This document shows positions 10,376 through 21,853 of a DNA stretch of 64,000 bases, piece by piece. Made by a program: the position numbers and the translations under genes. Below the pieces are notes generated by a model, which saw only the letters and a list, made by a program, of their open reading frames with translations, was not told where the DNA came from and made no database searches. Each line of letters opens with the position of its first letter. The stretch's first letter is position 1. Source of the stretch: Acanthosepion esculentum (taxonomy: Eukaryota > Mollusca > Cephalopoda > Sepiida > Sepiidae); contig OZ038496.1 in the NCBI GenBank assembly GCA_964036315.1, forward strand, positions 11,676,535 through 11,740,534. Reading direction: 5' to 3'.

Positions 10376-10645
10376 CGTGGCTGGCATCTGTCAGGTGATC
10401 AGCACTTAACTATGCAGCATGTTTAGCCACTTTCCGTCAAGGATGTTGTCCAAGTTAAGGCATGAGCCACTAACCCTTGGCTTCCGCATTCCAGATGTTT
10501 CCAAAAATATTTTCTATGCAACAGAATAACTTTAGCAATTTTCTTCAGTGTTTATTTCCAAAGACATTGCCATGATTGGATATAACTTTATGGCATCCGT
10601 ATTCTAAAATCCGCATTTTCAGTCATTTAGATAGCGTTTCAACTA
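10376..10645. other. No recognised feature
   Basis: Unique-looking sequence between the SINE and the Tc1-like element; ends with the TA target dinucleotide at 10644-10645. Confidence 0.5.
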
Positions 10646-11588
10646 CAGTGCTGTTCGATAAAAGTGACTCACTTGATTTTTTTTTACTAAATGTTCTCTT
10701 ATCCGATGATACGAAAGTTGAGTTAAATTTAAAGGATAAGCGATCTAAAATCCGGAGAAGAAGCTTTGAAAGCTCTTTGAATTTAGCAGTAATTACTGTC
10801 AAGCATCCGTTCAGTATAATGTTCTGGGGATGCTTTTCTTTTCATGGAACTGGTTTCTTAAAACCTATTGAAAAACCCTCAGGAGTGAGCAGTACAAGAG
10901 GGTTTCAGAGTCTTATCTGCTCCCGACTGCTGAAAGGGTGCAAATTGACCCCACCAGGCTCATTTTTATGCAGGATAATGCTCCCTGTCACAAATCAAAA
11001 TTGATGAAGGAATACTTTGATGAGAAGCAGGTGAGTGTCAATGATATGGCCGCCCCAATCTTCTGACGTCAACCCCATAGAAAACTTATGGAGCATTATA
11101 AAGTACAGGCTCTCGAGAAAGCAGTTGAGTAACAAAGAGGATTTGAGTGTGAATTTCATATCCGAATGGAATTCAATGCTTGGCGATGAGATTTGTCAGA
11201 ACCTAATCAAGTCAATGCCAAAAATGGTTGAAAAGGTTATTCAAAATAAAGGAGGACCCATAGATCATCAAATATTTCGAACTAATTTACCTATTATAAA
11301 TAAATTATACCTCTATTACTCTTTATTTAAAGCTGTTCGGTTATGTTTCTATTGATTACTAGTCGCAGGAAATGAGTGAGTCACTTTTTTTCCCCTAAAT
11401 CTCATTTATATCTAAAATTATAAATATCAATAGAATACCTTAGGGTGAGTAAACTTTTTTTACTAGGTGGTCGGGAATGGGTCTTTATATTAGTAAGATT
11501 AAAAATTAGTTTGACCCCAAAAACAATAGGCGAAAAAAAACTTTTAAGTAAAAAGAATCATGTGAGTCACTTTTATCGAACCTCACTG
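10646..11588 (+). mobile_element. Tc1-like transposon, internally deleted, both TIRs present
   Basis: The left end begins CAGTGCTGTTCGATAAAAGT and continues GACTCAC. The right end is its inverted copy (complement begins CAGTGAGGTTCGATAAAAGT). Both are flanked by TA (10644-10645, 11589-11590), the expected target duplication. At 943 bp it is well short of the roughly 1.6-1.7 kb of full-length Tc1-like elements; the N-terminal half of the transposase is absent. Confidence 0.9.
10700..11340 (+). pseudogene. Tc1-like transposase remnant (DD34E catalytic half)
   Basis: Pieces in order: VLLSDDTKVELN (first Asp), VKHPFSIMFWGCFSFHGTGF, the block with FMQDNAPCHKS (second Asp, codon 10974-10976), then MIWPPQSSDVNPIENLWSII (Glu codon 11080-11082) and a C-terminal SMPKMVEKVIQNKGG block. 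The Asp and Glu codons are 106 nt apart, that is 34 residues plus one inserted base: DD34E with a frameshift near 11038. A second frameshift lies before 10974. The helix-turn-helix DNA-binding half is deleted. Cut-and-paste transposase in origin, now inactive. Confidence 0.9.
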
Positions 11589-11958
11589 TATATCTAGCGT
11601 TTTGCAGGACTTTTGTTTAATTAAGACAAAGATGAGTAGAAGCGGGGAAATTATGATATGGAAATGGCGTCCATTGTCGATGGGAAATATTTTCAATATT
11701 GTTGAAAGGGTGCATTCTAGTTTTATTAATTACCAGCGGATGGCACGCAGAGATGTTTCTGACTTCCTGTGTTTACTTGGAGTGATAAATCCCTGCATTT
11801 TCATATCAACCTCACTATATATCTTTTCATATCATTCTATTCAACTTAGGCGTTTTGTTGTGAATATGGATTATCTCCCCTTTGATAATCCAAGCTATAA
11901 AAGCTGTAAATTTCCGCTTGTCAAGTAGACGAGTAGTAAGATTCTTAATTGAATAAAT

Positions 11959-12051
11959 TGTAATGAAAACAGGACAAGAGATTCTGTCTAGTAAGATTCT
12001 TAATTGAATAAAAGATTACTAGACAGAATCTCTCGTCCTGTTTTCATTACA
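11959..12051. repeat. Inverted repeat, 36-bp arms
   Basis: Arms at 11959-11994 and 12016-12051 are complementary except for one base; the 21-bp spacer plus flank also holds a direct repeat (AAGATTCTTAATTGAATAAA at 11938 and 11993). Could be a small foldback element or a palindromic duplication. Confidence 0.85.
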
Positions 12052-13310
12052 CATTACTTTAAATATATCTATATCCGGTATTTTCCGTACGTTTATTAAA
12101 GATAAGTAGCTCCTTTCATTTTTGAGCCTCTTAAACATATGCTGAATATTTTCCTAAGGAAGGTGAAGTTACCTTACTGGCTTCTGCGTCAAGGAATAAC
12201 TTCTTCAAGTCAACTGCTAATATTGCCATTGCTGCTAGCAGAAAATATCCAAATTCAATGTATCCGTTGAAGATGTCGTTTCTTTATTTTCAAAGAAAGC
12301 AGTTGAATACTTGTCAATATGTCTACACCTTTTAAACCAAACTGATGCATTTGTTTATCTGATTAACTTCCTTGGTTCTTTCTCTACAATTTTTTGATTT
12401 ACTTTTTTTCTGTTTCCTGTCTATTGCAGACTAAAGATAGGTGTTACTAATGGAACTATCCCGTGTAGCGTTTCAGAAGTGACATATTCTTGTTTTTTTT
12501 TTATTTTTGAAATTCTGTCCATATCATATATTTTTAATGCTATTTTTTTGTTATTTCCGTCCTCCGCTGTCATCGAATTATTGTCTTGGATGCTACCTCA
12601 AATAGCAACTGTAACGGAGGCGAAATAAACATTAACAAAAATAAATTTAAGGATTATTTACTCTCGAAGATACAGAGAGAAAGTGAAAACTGAAAATCTA
12701 TATGGTTAGACGATTTTCTGTGGCAGGTAATCTTCCGAGATTTTCCGATGAATCAGCAGACGTACTAAGGTAGGGTTTTCCGAGCAAAATGGAGGTCTGG
12801 GTTCGAATCTTCTTGGAGCCTTGTCTTTTTATTAAAACCCTCCCTCTTTATTCGCGCCCGTAAAATAACGATCTGAAAGCATAAAATTATGTACAAAATA
12901 TCTGTACTTGAAAGAATAAAATTACGTACAAAATATTTAGATTTCATCAGTAAATAACCCATAGAAGTGTTGATATACCGCTAAACAAAATCAACCAACC
13001 AACGTGAAAGAACATTTTCATGATATTAGTCCATAAATAATACTACATTTAAAAAAAAATCAAAGCCTATTTCAAAATATAACAAAACTACAACATAAAA
13101 CACACTTATCACCGCCTATAGTAATTTTGTCCCCACAAATATGTATATACACAAAAGCTGAATATCGTCTACCATGTATCTAGTTGTGAAGGTAGAATAA
13201 CGTATGTATTAATAACATATAATTCTTACTTCGAAGCTCCCAAGAAAAATTAAATTTCGGCATTAAATTATCCATAATGCGTTTATATGTCGTTAAATGG
13301 ACAATCAATC
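12052..13310. other. No gene recognised; tRNA-like box B and dispersed tail
   Basis: A box B-like GGGTTCGAATCTTC lies at 12799-12812, with no convincing box A, so a SINE fragment is possible. The GATATACCGCTAAACAAAATC motif at 12973 and a related piece at 13255-13300 are copies of the dispersed tail seen at 1968-2330. Confidence 0.45.
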
Positions 13311-13322
13311 AATCACTTCTTC

Positions 13323-13354
<32 letters not shown>

Positions 13355-13356
13355 CT

Positions 13357-13389
<33 letters not shown>

Positions 13390-13727
13390 CCTTCTTCTTC
13401 TTCTTTGTCTTCTTCTTCTTTGTCTTCTTCTTCTTCCTCTTCTTTGTCTTCTTCTTCTTCCTCCTCCTCTTCTCTGTCTTCTTCTTCTTCTTCCTCCTCT
13501 TCTTTGTCTTCTTCTTCCTCCTCTTCTTTGTCTTCTTCTTCTTCTTCCTCCTCTTCTTTGTCTTCTTCTTCTTCTTCTTCTTCTTCTTCTTTGTCTTCTT
13601 CCTCTTCTTCTTCTTCTTCTTCCTCCTCCTCTTCTCTGTCTTCTTCTTCTTCTTCCTCCTCCTCTTCGTCTTCTTCTTCTTCTTCTTCTTCTTCTTCTTC
13701 TTCTTCTTCTTCTTCTTCTTCTTGTAT
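13311..13727. repeat. (TTC)n polypyrimidine array, about 417 bp
   Basis: TTC units interrupted by CTC, TTG and CTG variants. Long frames on both strands would give poly-Ser, poly-Leu, poly-Phe, poly-Glu and poly-Arg; these are products of the repeat, not genes. The pure pyrimidine/purine strand asymmetry could form triplex (H-) DNA. Confidence 0.97.
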
Positions 13728-13849
13728 GTACCATGTCATTCCAAAATCTCAAGCCTTGTCCTTTGTAGCTCTTAGTAAATGTTGTCTATTTTATATCTTT
13801 ACTAAACCCTCTATCCATTTCCATAAGGTTATTAAGTAGATTATGCGCT

Positions 13850-14255
13850 GTTTTCATGTGTCTTGACTTCAATACGCCCTGTGAGTGTCATATTTTCAAA
13901 CCCTCTTTCCTCATTATCTGAATGTAAAGATTTCACCTGTTCTTTTTTGATGTTGCCTATAAGTGTCCTAGGTAGATTATGCGTTGTTTAACTTTGTTTC
14001 TCCTACCTTCAAGCTTTGCTGTGAGTATCACATTTTCCAAGCCTTATTTCCTCAGTTAGTGTCTCAGAAATATCAAACTGTCTCCTCCTGGTGGCAATTA
14101 TAAGTATCTTTTTTTTTCTCATTTATATAAAACTTCCTCATTGTTCACATTTTCAGTCCATGGTATTCTCAGCATCCTTCTGTGGTCCCAAGTTGCTTTG
14201 TCATCTATGAGAGCATTGTCCAGTTTTCAATGCCATATAAGAGGATTATATTAGA
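13850..14255 (-). pseudogene. LINE-B fragment (RT C-terminal region), decayed
   Basis: On the minus strand, shifted frames give an MLRIPWT-like segment (14160-14185), a TRRRQFDISETL block and repeats of the KEQ...EERGFENMTLTGRIE type. These correspond to the linker after the RT domain in the better preserved copy at 29550-30365. The GRIE block appears twice (near 13870 and 14010), suggesting an internal duplication or two overlapping insertions. Confidence 0.55.
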
Positions 14256-14859
14256 AACGAAGACAAAGAATTGCATTGAATTGCGATGTAATGTAACATT
14301 TCAATACTCTTTTTATTTCGTTTCTAACGAAGCTTTCGTCTTTCATCGAAAATAAATAGCTTTATTAGTTTCTCAGCCATTATATAGTGACAAGCTGTTG
14401 ATATTTACGCAGCTGAGAGAGACATCTGAATTAGAATTGAACTCTCGAACATCAGTGTCCAAGCATTTCATGGCAGACGATTTCCTCGAAAGTTCAGAAG
14501 ACAAAGAAAGAAGATAATATATATCAGGGGAAAAATGGCAACGATTGCGTTACTGCGAAAGAATTTTTTTTTTTTTACGACTGAAGATAGTAACTTGTAC
14601 AGAATACAGTGAAATATTATTGAGATATAAATGTTGTCAGGTGCGGTTGTCGGCTTTGGAGGCTTTTGGGAGAGAGAGCCCTGCCGGTTGATGGAAAAGT
14701 ACTGAAAATCAGATCACGTCTGCAAATAACGACAGGCGTTGCTGAAACTATAAACACCGAGCAGCAGGTGTGAAACTGATAAAATAGACGACCGGTCAAC
14801 GAATATAAAATCCCCGACTGAGGACACAGGAAGAGCGGTTATATTTGACCAATTTTCGC

Positions 14860-15060
14860 TTAGATGTAGGCACAAGGCCGAAGTGTGTGTCACCCCGTGA
14901 GGATCGAACTCACTGTTGAGTTGTAAAGGATCTAGCGAGACAAGCTTGCTAACCATCGAATTGACCCTGGGTTTTCTAAGCGTGGTTGAGATGCGGCAAA
15001 AGGCCGAAAGTATAGGGCACCCAGTGAGGATCGAGCTCACTATTCGCTAGTAACTGTAGA
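14860..15060 (-). mobile_element. tRNA-derived SINE family S2, two units
   Basis: On the minus strand each unit has a box B (GAGTTCGATCCTCAC, or GAGCTCGATCCTCACTGGG), then a TACTTTCGGCCTTTTGCCGC-type body. The full unit has a box A-like GGTTAGCAAGCTTGTCTCG. The family recurs at 22436-22770, 40690-40815 (-) and 57385-57520. A partial unit precedes the full one head to tail. Confidence 0.7.
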
Positions 15061-16400
15061 AGTGCCTCAAACGTAGAAGTGCCTCAAATTTCAATTAAAT
15101 GGAACAGCGAAATAATAGAATATTTCTTCTTTCTTTAATCTTATTTTTGTACTTTTTTTTCATTTTTTTCAGATTTTATTCAGTCTCTTTTAGCTTCTTC
15201 AGATGATTCTGATTTTCTCTTCCGGGCGAGGGAGCCAGACAACTGAGTATGTCGTCTATAAGTCGGTCTCAGAGCAAACGGGAATTACTGACCAAAAATG
15301 TTTTGTATGACTCAATTTTCAGAGTATTGTTATTTAATATATATATAGTAAAGTAATCTGGAATTAATCGGGTCAAATTGAGAATGACGATACGTGGAAC
15401 GGACAATGGAATTTAGGAGCAGGTCAGCCAGGAGCCAAAAATTCTTCCCAATATTAATCATCCGGTGGCTAACATGGTAATTTGGTCTGGCGAGAAAAAA
15501 GGTTTTCGCCACGAAAAAAAAAAAAAAAAAACTCGTTGCAATTCAAATCTGTAAAGGTGAGCAGTACCAAAATCAAACTACACATTTCCCTGTTGATGTT
15601 GCCTGCAGAGGGTACATAGGTGCGCGTTTGCAGAAGCCCCAACAGTTCATTAAGATTGAGCGAGGAATGTTAGCGTTTCCGTAAATTTTATCCAAGCAGC
15701 AACCATAAATGCTTTATCCAAAGAACAACCGTAAAGAGTATCCTAACAAAGAAGAATCCTTGAATCTGGCTCAAGAGTAGCAATAAAAGAGAAGTGATAC
15801 CGGAAGGAATGTAAAAAAATTCGATAGGGAGTGAACCGGACAAACCATGAGGTGGTGTCTCACATCAATATGTGTCGATGGTGTGTGGTAAACATCGAAG
15901 AGCCGAAACGGAATTAATTCTCTACTGATGAGAGCGAAACTCCGAGTTTCCGATAAATGGAGATTTCAGTTGGTAACACTTGCAGTTGTAAACTGTCTTC
16001 AGATTCCTTCGAAGGATACCCGGCATTAGGCATGGCAAATACGTGTCCTTTCGTGTTTTTTAAAGACTAACGGATTCGATCAAATGTTTAGAACAAAACT
16101 GCCATAATTAAAGTAATTCCATAAAACTTAGTACATTACTCATTATTCTTCTGTGTACATTATTCTTCAGGACGTAGGCGATTGTGGCACTCCATATTTT
16201 CCTATCTTTTGTTGGTTGGTTATTTTGTTTTATGGCATATTAACCTCAGTGAGTCATTTAATGCCAACATTTTTTTAAAAATAGATTCATAGCGATAGTT
16301 TGGTAAAAAAAAAGGTGCGTATGTATACATATATATTTGAACCATTTTTTCAATTATATTTTTATTACAAAGTATTTCTGGTAGTAAAACCTAATTTTAC
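15061..16400. other. No gene recognised
   Basis: No domain-bearing frame. A GATGAGAGCGAAACTC hairpin at 15928-15955 was considered as a hammerhead and rejected. A minus-strand copy of the GTTGATATG dispersed tail occurs at 16205-16275. Confidence 0.5.
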
Positions 16401-16414
16401 ACAAGTTTGGGTGT

Positions 16415-16600
16415 TAACTATTTACCCATAGCTGGGACCCTAACAGGTGCTACCACCCCGGGCCAGGGTGGACCTGGGAACACCAACAATTATGAGGTGG
16501 TTCCACGCTCTTCAAAATCTCCTGATCAGAGGCCTTGCTGTTGGACGTAGTTTCTCGTCTCACCCAGGACGCGGATGTAGTTTATCGTCATACCCAGGAC
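16415..16600 (+). repeat. Dispersed repeat R1, copy 2
   Basis: Contains CCATAGCTGGGACCCTAACA, GTGGTTCCACGC and a TTGGACGTAGTTTCTCG block, collinear with 8145-8345. The last 40 bp (a CCCAGGACG block) are duplicated. Confidence 0.75.
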
Positions 16601-16639
16601 GGCCTATACTTTGTACTTATTAATAAATGTTGTCCTTTT

Positions 16640-17585
16640 GTTATCTCACATAAAAAATGAGCCACCATCTATTTACTCAAGCTTGATAGGTAGGGTACGT
16701 TTTGTTCTCTAATGTCCCTCTTGGCATCAGTCTTTCCTGTGAGTATTAATTTTTCCAAGACCTATTTCCTCAGTACCCTAGAAATTTAATCCGTCTCTTC
16801 CTAGTGTATAAGTGCCATTTGTATTTCCATTTTCTATAAAGCCTCGCCGATAAACTTGACACACACTGTATATTATTCTATGGACCATGTCCCTTCCGGG
16901 CGTTGGTGATAAGAGCGCTACAAAATTTCCTGCCATTTGTAGAATATGGTAAATGTTTTTTTTATTTCCTCTAAAACTTATTCCGCCATTCATTTCGGTA
17001 GGTTGTGCGTTTTTTTTCCATTGTCTCTCTTAACTTCAATCTCTCCGGTGAGTTTCACATTTTACACGCCGTTTTTCCTCATTAAATTTCTTAGAAATTT
17101 CAAACTGTCTCTTCCTAATTATAAATGCCTTTTTTGTTTCTATTTTATCTAAAACTTCGTCGTTGCTCACGTGTTCGATCCATGGTATTCTCAGCATCCT
17201 TCTGTAGAACTATACGATACTTCCTCATCTATGAGGAGATTGTCTAGCATTTGCTGACATATGGACAGACTGATATTACGTAACTGTTCAGTACTCTTTT
17301 TTTGTCGTTTATAATGAAAATTTCCTGTTCCTTAAATATTTGCTTAGCATTTGGAAGGCTTTATTTGCTACCCTATGGGCTCCTTCCGATATCAGTATCG
17401 CACTTTTGGTCCTCTGTTAATAACTTTCCGCGAATATTTAACTTATTATATTTCTTTGATTTTGGTATTTTTGAATTTTCACTTTGTAAGTTACTCACCC
17501 GTCTGTTCCTTTGTTCAAATTTCCGTAATCAATACGTTCAAGCTGATTTCCATGAAAGAAAGATTTCAAACATATGAGGTTTCAA
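16640..17585 (-). pseudogene. LINE-B fragment: RT palm to C-terminus, decayed
   Basis: On the minus strand, frames give segments equivalent to the copy at 29550-30365: a KCDTDI block (about 17390), a KKRVLNSYVISVCPYVS block (about 17260-17310), AENTMDRTREQRRS (about 17170-17200) and later fragments of the linker. Multiple stops and shifts, no intact frame over 60 codons. The 3' end is near 16640. Confidence 0.65.
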
Positions 17586-18375
17586 TTTAGGTCTTGTCGG
17601 AAGCCAGTGCAATTTCCCGCTTTCGATGTAAGCTATTAAATCATTGAACTTATCTAACACTCATAAGTTATCATTAGAAAACGAAATAAAACAGTAAAGT
17701 TTGTATTAAAATAATACTATTAACGACTGGGCTAAAATATAAATATACTAGCAGCATTGCCCGTGCTTGATTCAAAAATCGTACGACTCATACAGCAATC
17801 GCTATCACTTGACTTGAAATATTTTTGCCCTTCCTTGCCTTTACAGGAGTGCCATTTGCCGTGCTGATGTTGCTACATGCCTTACTTCTTACCTATCTCA
17901 CACTGCGAATTTTTTCTAAGCTCTATACTAAAAATTAAATCTGTTACGAAAAAACAACAAATATTTTTTCACACCCAACCCAGTTCTGCGGAATCAGAAT
18001 CAACGTTGAGTTTAAGCAAGCGAATGAGCCAATTGGAGTATTTGCCATGCAGATTTAAATTTTTCCCACTTGTGACAAATGCAGCTATCGATTTTTTTGC
18101 ATGCTAGCATGCTAGTTAACATTCGTGTCAGTCAGCTGTTGGCTCTCATGCTGGCCAATAGAATCTTCCTGCATATTCGTGGCAGCCAGGTATAGGCTCT
18201 CACTCTGGTCAGTAGAAAATGGCCTCAAACTACATGAAAACTGCCGTAGAAGCAGGAAAAATCGATTATTTCTACTATCGATGGGAGTTGAGAAATGCAA
18301 AGTCGGTCTTGAGCTTCCTTGGAGCATGTGCATGTAAATTTTGGTGTAAATCCGTCGAAAATTGCGGCCGTGCAT
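17586..18375. other. No gene recognised
   Basis: A CTAGCAGCATTGCCCGTGC motif at 17748 resembles a widespread invertebrate interspersed repeat start, but I cannot define its ends. Frames here (for example 18125-18337 +, 18112-18375 -) have no recognisable domain. Confidence 0.4.
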
Positions 18376-18378
18376 TCG

Positions 18379-18379
<1 letters not shown>

Positions 18380-18443
<64 letters not shown>
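18380..18443. repeat. (AC)n microsatellite
   Basis: About 32 uninterrupted AC units. Confidence 0.97.
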
Positions 18444-18446
<3 letters not shown>

Positions 18447-18509
18447 CCTGCCTTTTATAGATGGAGATACGTAAAGGTATATTAAGTACATTAACTTCCT
18501 ATTAATTTT

Positions 18510-19570
18510 TTAAAGTTTTCACTATTGCCGATAAATATGTCAGTTCATTATAGAATTTCATTTTCTAATAACGTTCACCTTTTACAAAGGCTGAGTACCA
18601 CTCGAGGTTAGGGGACCATTTGTGCGTATAGGAGTGGTAGATAGCGGTTAACCCAAGCCTTGAACAGGTTAAGATTGTAGTGATTGGGGAAACATCGTCT
18701 TAGGAGTCGGTTCATCGGCTTCGCGAGAAGAAACTGATCGAGTGGAACTTACTTCTCACCGATGGAATACGTTATTTACTCTGTCCCCTTACTTGAACGA
18801 GATGTGACACAAGGTCTATTTTTAGGTGGGGACCCGAGCGCGTACGCCCGGGACAGGAACAAAAATTCCCCTCAGCCCCCGCAACCGTCGGTTACGCTGG
18901 CCTAGGTGCGATCACCGATCCCTCCCTCTGGTGCAATGAGATGGCGTGGCCACGGGCTGGGCACCTCTCAGTATGATTTTCTCAGTTGCTCCTCTGTCCT
19001 TTGACAAAGAAGCCCCTGAGCGCACTCTTCCCAAAGACAGAGACGCAAACTGAGAGATGATAAGTAAACGTGAACTTACTAAAAAAGAATAAGGTACACG
19101 ATGGGATACAGATAGAATGTGGTTTGCAACAATATACGTGGCATGGCGTGTCCTTGCCGTGAAGCTTTTAATTGTCGGGACCAGGAGATATAGTAAGCTG
19201 TTATTATTTCTAGTTGATAACCGCACAGTTTCACAGTTCACTATTGTCGATAAATATGTATACCTCTCTCTTTCGCCTCTTACAAAGACCGGGTACCTCT
19301 CGTGGTTAGGTGACCATTTCTGCGTATAGGAGTGGTAGATAACGGCTAACCTTTGCCTTGAACAGGTCAAGAAAATAGTGATCGAGGAAACAGCGTCTTA
19401 GGAGTCGGTACAGTGGGTTCTCGAGAAGAGGCTGCTCGAGTGGGACTTACTTCTCAACGATGGAATACGGAGGAAATGTGGGTGGTTTTCAACTATATAA
19501 GTGGTATGGCGTGTCCCTGCCGTGAAGCTTTGAATTGTAGGGGATATAGTAAGCTGTTAGTATTTCTATT
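18510..19570 (+). repeat. Tandem duplicated segment, unit 1 interrupted
   Basis: Unit 1 (18510-19220) and unit 2 (19225-19570) share in order CACTATTG-CGATAAATATG, CGTATAGGAGTGGTAGATA, GTCTTAGGAGTCGGT, ACTTCTCA-CGATGG-ATAC, GGCATGGCGTGTCC-TGCCGTG and ATATAGTAAGCTGTTA. Unit 1 is longer because about 330 bp sit inside its GATGGAATAC site. Confidence 0.8.
18771..19099. mobile_element. About 330-bp insertion with near-perfect 10-bp target duplication
   Basis: Unit 2 of the surrounding duplication is the empty site. In unit 1 the insertion is bracketed by GATGGAATAC (18761-18770) and GATGGGATAC (19100-19109). The insert is unusually GC-rich for this window (18835-18990). Terminal similarity is weak (GTTATTTACTCTG against GTGTACCTTATTC on the complement). 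A minus-strand frame overlaps it but has no recognised domain. Class unknown; the 10-bp duplication would suit a Mutator-like element or a retroposed sequence. Confidence 0.6.
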
Positions 19571-19809
19571 GTCGGAATTGATATCAAAAGATAATATTTG
19601 TGTCCCAAGTCTAGAATATTGATACGCTTTTTAAAAAATAATATACCATTCAGAAAAGTGTGCACACTCGTAAGGTTTACAATTTACTCTTTGGTGTGAC
19701 AGATTATCAAGATTTGATAATAAAGAAACAAAAAAAAATATTAGAATTTTGACAATATACATTCCTTCGTATCTATCTTGCTAGAATCAGAAGTGTTGGA
19801 CAAACTTAA

Positions 19810-20007
19810 CCCTTTGAGTCCTGACCACCGCTTTGCTGGTGGTAGAGAAGAATGAATTAATGCCCAGCTACCAGTTGAACGGAGGGTAAACACTTGTAAC
19901 TATTTTTATATCTACCATGAAACATTACATACCAATTATTTGCGAATTTTGACTCAGGAGCTCAAGCAGAAGGATTAAAATTATCCAAGAACGTAGGGCT
20001 CAAAGGG
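19810..20007 (+). mobile_element. piggyBac-type MITE (family M1), intact-looking
   Basis: 198 bp, beginning CCCTTTGAGTCCTGACC directly after TTAA (19806-19809) and ending with the inverted copy GGGCTCAAAGGG at 20007, followed by CTAA (one change from TTAA). TTAA targets and CCC/GGG termini are typical of piggyBac. The body (GCTACCAGTTGAACGGAGGG, CATGAAACATTACATACC) matches the units at 34299-34968 and 35185-35907 on the other strand. Confidence 0.85.
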
Positions 20008-20999
20008 CTAAACAAACCAACTCAAAATATAGAAAGGTTTCGTGTCTGTGGAGAGAGAGAGATAAAAGAAAAATAAATACTAAAATATCGTATTTAATTA
20101 AATCATATAATACACCTAGTAAATTATAAGCAAATATTTATTTCACTACACCTTTAGGGTACTGAGAAGGCCCCTCCGACCATCGAACGGATCCATGTTG
20201 CCGGTACCTTTTAGAAACCCAAGGTAACGGTAAAAAATTAAAAAAATAAATAAATAAAAAAGCCAAGGGGCGTTGACAGATGTGAATTCCCGCCCTTATT
20301 AGAGGAATTTATACACCGACATAATTTCTCATCTAAATATATAACGTGGCCTTATTTCTTATTAATAAAAAGTTATAATTAGTGTGTGTGTGTTTGTGTA
20401 TGTGTGTGTGCGTGCGCGCGTGATATTTTATATATCAGAATAATGGTACCTAACTTACGACAAGGAATGCATAGGAGAAACCTCGAGGAATTAAATAAAA
20501 TATTATATGAAAACAAAATGGTATCTTTTACAGAACATCCTACTCATTGCATTAGGTTCTCCCTATAATGTGTCTGCCGATAATTTCGATATAAACATAC
20601 TATTTTAGTTAAAAGAGAAAGAAATTTATTCAGACAAAAATGTATAGAAATTGCTTTAATCAGTAGATCATCTAGTGTAAATTCACGTCCAGGTGTCTAC
20701 AAGATTTCATCTTTCTTGGTAAGATTTCTATTGTAACAATGTGGGATTACTTCATAATATAGAAGGATAAAGACAAAAGAAAAAATCATAAAGAATCCGA
20801 ATTCATTTACCAAGACACGTCTATAAAAGAAATGTAGATTTAAAATTTAGATATTTCACCAATTCCATTGCTTTCTATATGTACATAATTATTAGCGATA
20901 AATGCCTTTTCAGATTCCTCCTCCTCTTCCATTTACACAACGATTAACTTAGTCCAACAACGCCCAAAACACATTGCACATTATTCACACTATTGCCAT
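20008..20999. other. No gene recognised
   Basis: A short GT-rich run lies at 20380-20420. No domain-bearing frame. Confidence 0.5.
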
Positions 21000-21135
21000 A
21001 TTCAAGACGTTTCGGCTGTTGTACACTGCGGCCTTCGTCAGGTGATTGGAATTTCGAACTGAACCATTTATTACGTCAACCGTGGCAGAGGGTTCAATTT
21101 CCACAGTAACTCTGATCGCAAAATCTTCCGGATGC
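21000..21135 (-). mobile_element. SINE S1-like fragment with CUGACGA hairpin
   Basis: On the minus strand: GGTTCAGTTCGAAATTCCAA, then CTGACGAAGGCCGC, a loop, and CAGCCGAAACG followed by TATGGC. This is a diverged headless copy of the S1 3' half (compare 10230-10320). Confidence 0.65.
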
Positions 21136-21779
21136 CTCAGTAACTCAACTCTCCAAGTGTTATTGTTCACCTTAGTTGTAGCCGGGTTTTTGGCCTGACA
21201 GCTCTTTGGGTCAAGTCCTTTAAAATATCAGTAGATGAATTTTACATATTTTTCATTCCCCTCTAACCTTTCAAATATCTAATTCTAATATCTATCTTCC
21301 CCTTCACTTTAGACTATATTAATTCAAATTTATAAACTTTCCCCTACTCTAAGATATCCCCGACGTTCTTTCCTTTAATCCATTAAATCCTTTTATCTGT
21401 GTATATTTTAGAGTTACTTTTATATCCCTATTGATTCCTCTAACAGTTTAAATTAATTTTCCATTCTTCCTATAACCCCAAATTAATGTCATAAGTTTAA
21501 TATTCGCATTCAGTTTTATAAAACTTCTTCCTTTTAATAACAATACCTGCGCCCTACCCTGAACCCTGGCTCGTACCTTTCGTCTGACTGAAACATTGCA
21601 ATGGATAAATTCTTTATTAGTTTTTCGACTGTTTTTTTTTTGTTTGTTCTTTTTATCTTTTAGTTATATTTCTATTTCTGACTCAGCCCACAACGGGGTT
21701 AATAAAATTGACGACTTATATTTTCGTCTCGCCAAATAGCCTTTTCCCCATATGAGATGATTTTGGATTTTATTGTTTA
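21136..21779. other. No recognised feature
   Basis: T-rich sequence with no domain-bearing frame. Confidence 0.5.
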
Positions 21780-21780
21780 T

Positions 21781-21851
<71 letters not shown>
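21780..21851. repeat. (TA)n-(TG)n microsatellite
   Basis: About 10 TA then 26 TG units. Confidence 0.97.

Positions 21852-21853
<2 letters not shown>

Noticed and set aside
13297..13839. Long frames encoding poly-Ser, poly-Glu, poly-Arg
   Set aside because: Produced entirely by the (TTC)n array; open in nearly every frame on both strands.
15928..15960. CTGATGAGAGCGAAACTC, a possible hammerhead ribozyme
   Set aside because: Only four bases lie between CTGATGA and GAAAC, so stem II cannot form, and stem I does not pair.
18912..19370. 152-codon minus-strand frame
   Set aside because: Crosses the boundary between the duplicated segment and the GC-rich insertion, so it is unlikely to be a single gene; no domain recognised.
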